Source of the DNA: Deroplatys truncata | Taxonomy: Eukaryota; Arthropoda; Insecta; Mantodea; Mantidae | DNA length: 64,000 bases | Direction of reading: 5' to 3' | Assembly: GCA_030765065.1 (NCBI GenBank) | Contig: CM060990.1 | Location: 460,930,321-460,994,320, forward strand | In this document: in pieces, positions 59,495-64,000 of the stretch | Position numbering within the stretch: the stretch's first letter is position 1 | How the letters are laid out: every line of letters begins with the position of its first letter | Program-made: the position numbers and the translations under genes | The notes under the pieces: generated by a model | The model's input: only the letters and a program-made list of their open reading frames with translations | Databases searched by the model: none | What the model was told of the DNA's origin: nothing

Positions 59495-59700
59495 AATAAC
59501 CGAATTAGGCACTTTTAGGTTCTATCACGAAAAACAGGTTTTATTAGGTCCTAACGTAAAATTAGGTCAATTTAGGCTCTATAAAATTGAAGTATATTAC
59601 TCGTTGGTAACTAAAACATTAAAATAAACAGAAGTTTGGAGTGTAGGAGGTCAGGAATAAAATAGGTCAGAACCTAAGATCCGGGGCTTACTTATAATTG
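59495..59700 (+). repeat. R3 copy, TTAGG-rich
   Basis: At least five TTAGG words occur between 59505 and 59575 in varied contexts (ttaggcac, ttaggttc, ttaggtcc, ttaggtca, ttaggctc). The right part ends cagaacctaagatccggggc followed by ttacttat, matching the end of the R3 copy at 44922-45045. Confidence 0.6.
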
Positions 59701-59973
59701 TGCTTACAAATAAAGGCAAGTCAATAAATCCAGCGTTTCAATTTGATTACTTCCAATCTGCTTAAGCCTTAAGAATTTTAAAAAGTGTGTTAGGCCTCCT
59801 GGTACCCAATATACGAAGAAACTATTTGATGGAGGATCAAAATATATTCGCGCTAACTTGCTTTAAACTAGATTTTATATAGTTTAGTGCAAGAGACAAG
59901 AAATGTAACAGCAGATTACCAAAAAGGTGACTAAACACTGAGATGAATTTTCACGTTACTATACACACTAACT

Positions 59974-60297
59974 GTCCCGCGCCGTGGCGCAGTGCTCCGG
60001 TTACCGGGTACAGAATACAACCGGGTTCGATCCCACCCATAGGGGTGCGGATTTTAAGTACCGGCTATAGTACCGGTGCCCACTGAACATTGCGAGGAAA
60101 ATTAGGAGCTGCGATAGGCAACGGTCCTGGCCTCATGAGTCGACTTTCCATCTGGGGATGCGTGATGCTGGCTACATCTCCTCCCCATTTCGGTTGGATG
60201 ATCACCCACCTCTGCCGTACGTACGTGGGCGTGAAGCCGGCATTTGGGTTGGCAGGCCCAGGCCCTTCGTGGGCTGTAACGCCACAGGATTTATTTG
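59974..60297 (+). repeat. S7 SINE, tRNA-headed
   Basis: The head has A-box-like gccgtggcgcagtgctccgg and B-box-like gggttcgatcccaccc. A GC-rich body (ccggctatagtaccggtgcc, gatgatcacccacctctgcc, tcgtgggctgtaacgccac) follows, high against its A+T-rich flanks. An imperfect direct repeat flanks it (tacacactaact 59962-59973, tacacattaact 60298-60309). Overlapping frames of 90 and 91 codons inside are not genes. Confidence 0.85.
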
Positions 60298-60309
60298 TAC
60301 ACATTAACT

Positions 60310-61450
60310 TAAAATCCTCGTGGCGCACATCGGTCATAAAACCAACTCAGTCAGAAGAAAACTAGCGACAATATAAACTGAAAAGTAATAAATAAACAAA
60401 TACGTAAATAAAACGAGAAGGTTGCAGAGGAAGTCTAATTTAATTTTATCGTTATATCAATTATAGTTATTGTCATTTAATTTTATTGTTATTTTGTTGT
60501 AATGTGATACTTTTTGTCTTCCGGCAACTTCTGCATTCAGGAGAAGAAAATAAATTAAAACAATGGAGATACATATTTTAGTTTTTTGTTTGTAAGGTCG
60601 CAAGTTTCATCGCAATAAATTGCTCCACTTAAAATTTTGTCTTGGAAAATATATATGCAAAAGTTCTAAAACCTGGGTGGTTCGAATCTGGAATATAATA
60701 TGTTTACTGGTTCACTTAAAAATATACGAAGTGCCTTTGAGGCTATTTATTTGGAATAAAAAAACTTAAAAATATATATTTGTATGTCTAAGCGCACCCT
60801 TAATTTGAAATATAAAAACGTTTACAGAATGAAATGCTGCATTATTATGAACTGTTGACAAGTTTAAACCATTACATTGTCCAACCAGCAACAACATTAT
60901 AAATCCGCTCCTAAACAGCAAATGCAATTTCAAATAAGTTCTAAGTCAGCTATGAAACAGATAAACTTTATCACTTATTTCCAATGCAGCGTTTGTGAAC
61001 AGATTGCTGTACAAACCATTCCTCCAAGTGCAAATAAATACAAAGAACAATATGCAACACGTCTACGCGTCAACAAGGTCATGAAGAGTAAACGTTATGA
61101 TGAAACACGAGACGCGTGGCATACTCTGAATGCTTAGTGAAACATTATTAACAAAAAGTCAACAAATTATTGTGCGCTACATTTGAGAATACGTGATAAA
61201 ATTTTAAGGCAATCCCGCGATAAAATTGTTACAATCTGCAATTTTTTCTCAAACAGGTTTGAATTTTTACTGTAAGTCCTGAGTAACTCCAACGTGAAAA
61301 CTTTCGGTGTTTATGAAAAATTAATTTTGATGATTTTTTTCATATGCAAAAACTGTTGCCCGTGTCCCAATGTTTCAAATATTTTAATTTATGAGACCTT
61401 TATCCGTGTAGAAGATCTCGACTTACGAAACGGTGCACAGAGTCCGAGGT
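60310..61450. other. Unannotated spacer
   Basis: Frames of 86 and 65 codons (60877-61137, 61294-61491) have no recognisable domain. No repeat ends are seen. Confidence 0.35.
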
Positions 61451-61453
61451 TCA

Positions 61454-61910
61454 TACTAATTTTGAAAAAGAATAGTAATAGAAGGGGTTAACAATTATCA
61501 TATACAACGCTAAAAATATTAAATCCTAAATGCTTTATAATTTAAACAGTATTATTGGTTTCATTCTGTTACGTAAGTACTGATTTTGGAAAAGAATAGT
61601 AATAGAAGGGGTTTAAAGCTAACAAATGCAACGCTAAAAATAACTCCTAAATGCTTTATCATTTAAACAATATTATTGGTTTCATTCTGTAAAGTATTAA
61701 TTTTTGAAAAGAATAGTAATAGAAGGGAATAAAATTAACATATACAACGCCTAAAATATTGAATCCTAAATGCTTTATAATTTAAACAGTATTATTGGTT
61801 TCATTCTGTTAAGTAGGTACTGATTTTGGAAAAGAATAGTAATTGAAGGGGTTTAAAGCTAACAAATGCAACACTAAAAATATTAACTCCTAAATGCTTT
61901 ATCATTTAAA
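61454..61910 (+). repeat. Minisatellite with A-B-A-B higher-order structure
   Basis: There are about 3.8 units of 117 to 124 bp. The word aatagtaatagaagg or its variant starts at 61471, 61595, 61712 and 61835. Units 1 and 3 share catatacaacgc and tataatttaaacagt. Units 2 and 4 share aaagctaacaaatgcaac and tatcatttaaa. The array therefore grew as about 240 bp dimers. The last unit is truncated at its right end. Confidence 0.92.
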
Positions 61911-61914
61911 TAAA

Positions 61915-62325
61915 TATTTTAAAACATCTAAACATTTTAAACCAGGAGCTGTTATGCAGGGAGCTTTTTCTCTTTCCGAAAATGCTCAAAATAATGAATT
62001 AGAAAAACTAGTTTTTACAGCTTTCCTATGTACCTACTAAAATACATTGTAGACGTGAGATTTTAAATGCTTTAAGGTTCAGCATTAAATAAGCCAAGTT
62101 GCACAATGCAAGAAAAATACGAAAGGTGAATATAAATCAAATCCAAAACCAAAGCTAAAGCACACACTTTTTGTTTTGAAGAAAATTAGTACATTTAAAG
62201 CTCTCATTGACTACTGTGTACGTGAAAATGGTCCTACAATATTACAGTTTTGAAATCTAACTATCGGGTTATGGAAATATTTCTAAATATCCATTTCGTG
62301 CGACATAATCAGGACTTATGGTTTT
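61915..62325. other. Unannotated spacer
   Basis: This is A+T-rich sequence without recognisable features. Confidence 0.4.
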
Positions 62326-62329
62326 CGTT

Positions 62330-62455
62330 CAGTTTGCGATATTCTAGCGCTAATCCACCTACATTGTAGACAATGTGCTGGTGCTTGCACAGGAATTTTT
62401 ACTTTTCCCTTACTGATGAGGGAATTCTGTAAGAAGAGTAGGAAGTGGTAAGTGA
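62330..62455 (+). repeat. S5 SINE 3' fragment
   Basis: The segment ggaattctgtaagaagagta, then gtggtaag, matches the 3' end of the S5 dimer at 27440-27490 (ggaattctctaagaagaatg). The tRNA-like head is missing or too decayed to see. Confidence 0.5.
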
Positions 62456-62459
62456 TATC

Positions 62460-64000
62460 TTCTCTAAACAGTGTTCAGAAACGCAAAACAAATTTTAAAT
62501 GGGGCCTAAAATGTTACTAATGTATTAAAAATTAGAATTATTCTAGTCATTAGTATGAATACTTTCTGTTGGTGATCATTATGAAGGTTTGTAACAAAAT
62601 ATTTTGTGCCTTATTGCTCTAAAAATTCAATTCCGTATTTGTGTGTCCGTCTCAGAACAGCGAAATTCAGAAGTGAAGATTGTGATAACTAATCAGTTTA
62701 ATTTCACACGTTCTTCATACACTCGTAAAGGATGCAAGGCGATAGTACCCCTTCAAACAACCCTTTAAATGCAAAATCATACGAATATAACATTTTTTAC
62801 AAAAAGGGCCTTAAAGACAATAAAACTGAAATAAAAATCTTGAATACTCTATCAATAATCTTTCAAGTGTCTTCATATTGAATTTTGTATAACAGTCAAA
62901 CGTTAGAAGATAGACAAAGACTTACTAAAAGAAGAATTAGGTTATGTGGAATAACATTTTTGTTGCATTTACCGTAGCAAAACCCTCCTTTAAGTTGTTG
63001 AGTGTTGTCTTGCCCTAAACTCTGTATTACAGCTGAAACTATTATTATTATTATTATTGTTATTATTATTATTACAGGAAATAGGTCAAAAAGCGTTTGT
63101 AGGAATAGCTTGTAGATTAGTTATGAAAAGTACTAATGGTTAGAGATAGTCATGGGCATTGATATAATCCATAGGACCAAATCACACACGAATTTTCGCC
63201 AAAGAAATTAAAATACATTTTAATGCGTATGTTCAAGAAATATGTGGAGATTGCGAACTTGTAAATCAACTTTTAAGCTACTCTCTGAAAACGAATGTTC
63301 CCTAAACTAAGTTGTATAAAATATACACCTTCAAGTTTAAGAACAGGTGGACAGGAAATTAAAAGTGTCGTTAGTGATTACTCTAAAAGAAAAATTGTAT
63401 CTATTAGACTGAAAACAGCCAAACCTGTAAAGGTATGTTTATTACGGCTATTGGCTGGAGGCCGAAAGGCGCTTTTTTGATAAATCGCATATCAAATAGA
63501 TTATATAGAGAAAGTGAACGCTGATTCTAACTTTTTCTGTAGTTTATTTCCTGCGTTAGAAAATCTAATAAAATACTCTCACAGAACCAGCATATTCCTT
63601 AGGGTTCCAACACTCACGTACCGTACACATTTTTATGCGATGGAGAACCAAAGGAATTGCGGGTCTAATAAATAAAAACGTAACCACATTTCTTAAAACA
63701 CAAAATCAAACACACACATTCCTCAAGTTGTAACTTCAGAAGATAAATAGGAAGTGCTAAAAGAAAATAAAGCTCTTCACAAAATACCCAATGAGGTGGA
63801 ATCAGGAACATTTAAAAGTTAGCATGGTTTGTAGGTAGAGATTGCTATCTGCCTTCCGTTAGCGACCGATAACGCCACGCCTGACTCGCTCAGAAACGTT
63901 TCTCATTTGTCCATCGCTTTTACTGTTGACCTAGACTCACAAGAACGTCAGGTTGGGGAAATATAAACATTCCCTCCACTCAGTAAACAAGTAAGCTTGA
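62460..64000. other. Unannotated spacer to the window edge
   Basis: No gene is recognised. It contains the ATT repeat at 63041. A 61-codon frame at 63295-63480 has no domain. A GC-richer patch around 63845-63950 runs towards the window edge and may belong to something cut off by it. Confidence 0.35.
63041..63074. repeat. (ATT)n microsatellite
   Basis: About eleven ATT units with one interruption (tgt). Confidence 0.93.

Noticed and set aside
59500..59580. Interstitial telomere array (TTAGG)n
   Set aside because: The TTAGG words are separated by varied sequence and are not tandem.
60065..60365. Two antiparallel frames of 90 and 91 codons as a gene
   Set aside because: They cover the S7 SINE. 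The antiparallel openness comes from its GC-rich body.
1..64000. CRISPR array, operon or prokaryotic-type system
   Set aside because: No regularly spaced identical repeats with unique spacers. No clustered co-directional genes. The content is eukaryotic repeat DNA.

Overview
This is a eukaryotic nuclear window with no complete, convincingly functional protein gene. It is strongly A+T-rich, the longest open frame is 180 codons, and almost everything recognisable is transposon-derived. The content points to an insect with a large, repeat-rich genome: D34D mariner relics, a Tc1-like element, several tRNA-headed SINE families with 9 to 12 bp target-site duplications, and many dinucleotide arrays. 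A cockroach- or termite-like polyneopteran is my guess from general knowledge of such repeats; it is not proven. The window reads as intergenic or intronic DNA. Family names R1 to R3 and S1 to S7 below are provisional labels of mine.

DNA transposons. There are two internally deleted mariners (4121-5063 minus, 14670-15558 plus) and one nearly full-length but dead Tc1-like element (40548-41931, transposase on minus). There is an IS630/Tc1/mariner-type relic with three copies of its terminus (6474-7263), a decayed transposase at 2935-3416 minus, and a 734 bp non-coding element flanked by TTAA (18355-19088). All have lost essential transposase parts.

SINEs. At least seven tRNA-headed types occur. 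S1 has four copies (21.8, 23.0, 23.5 and 59.0 kb). S2 is at 12.15 kb. A mosaic of S2 and S3 lies at 33.66 kb and S3 at 42.58 kb. S4 is at 8.85 and 54.66 kb, S5 at 10.2, 26.9, 27.2 and 62.3 kb, S6 at 1.75 and 37.2 kb, and S7 at 59.97 kb. Several insertions keep clean target-site duplications. S2, S3 and S4 seem to share a central motif behind different tRNA heads.

Unclassified interspersed families. R1 (about 0.75 to 1.05 kb, non-coding, ends related to GGTAGAGAAAGT) has roughly a dozen full or partial copies. It carries a purine-pyrimidine tract at a fixed internal place that has grown into (CA)n or (CG)n(CA)n arrays in different copies. R2 has two inverted copies about 4 kb apart and a third fragment. 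R3 has two copies rich in TTAGG/CCTAA words.

Possible host signals. A short, very CpG-rich island lies at about 28680-28900. On the minus strand a TATA-like box (19871-19880) lies upstream of an ATG opening a signal-peptide-like reading frame that ends at a good splice donor (19514-19596). Both are hypotheses. Other structures include near-perfect hairpins at 10162-10286 and 14197-14286 and an A-B-A-B higher-order minisatellite at about 61454-61910. I did not see an operon, CRISPR array, ordinary tRNA or rRNA gene, or a novel defence-type system.
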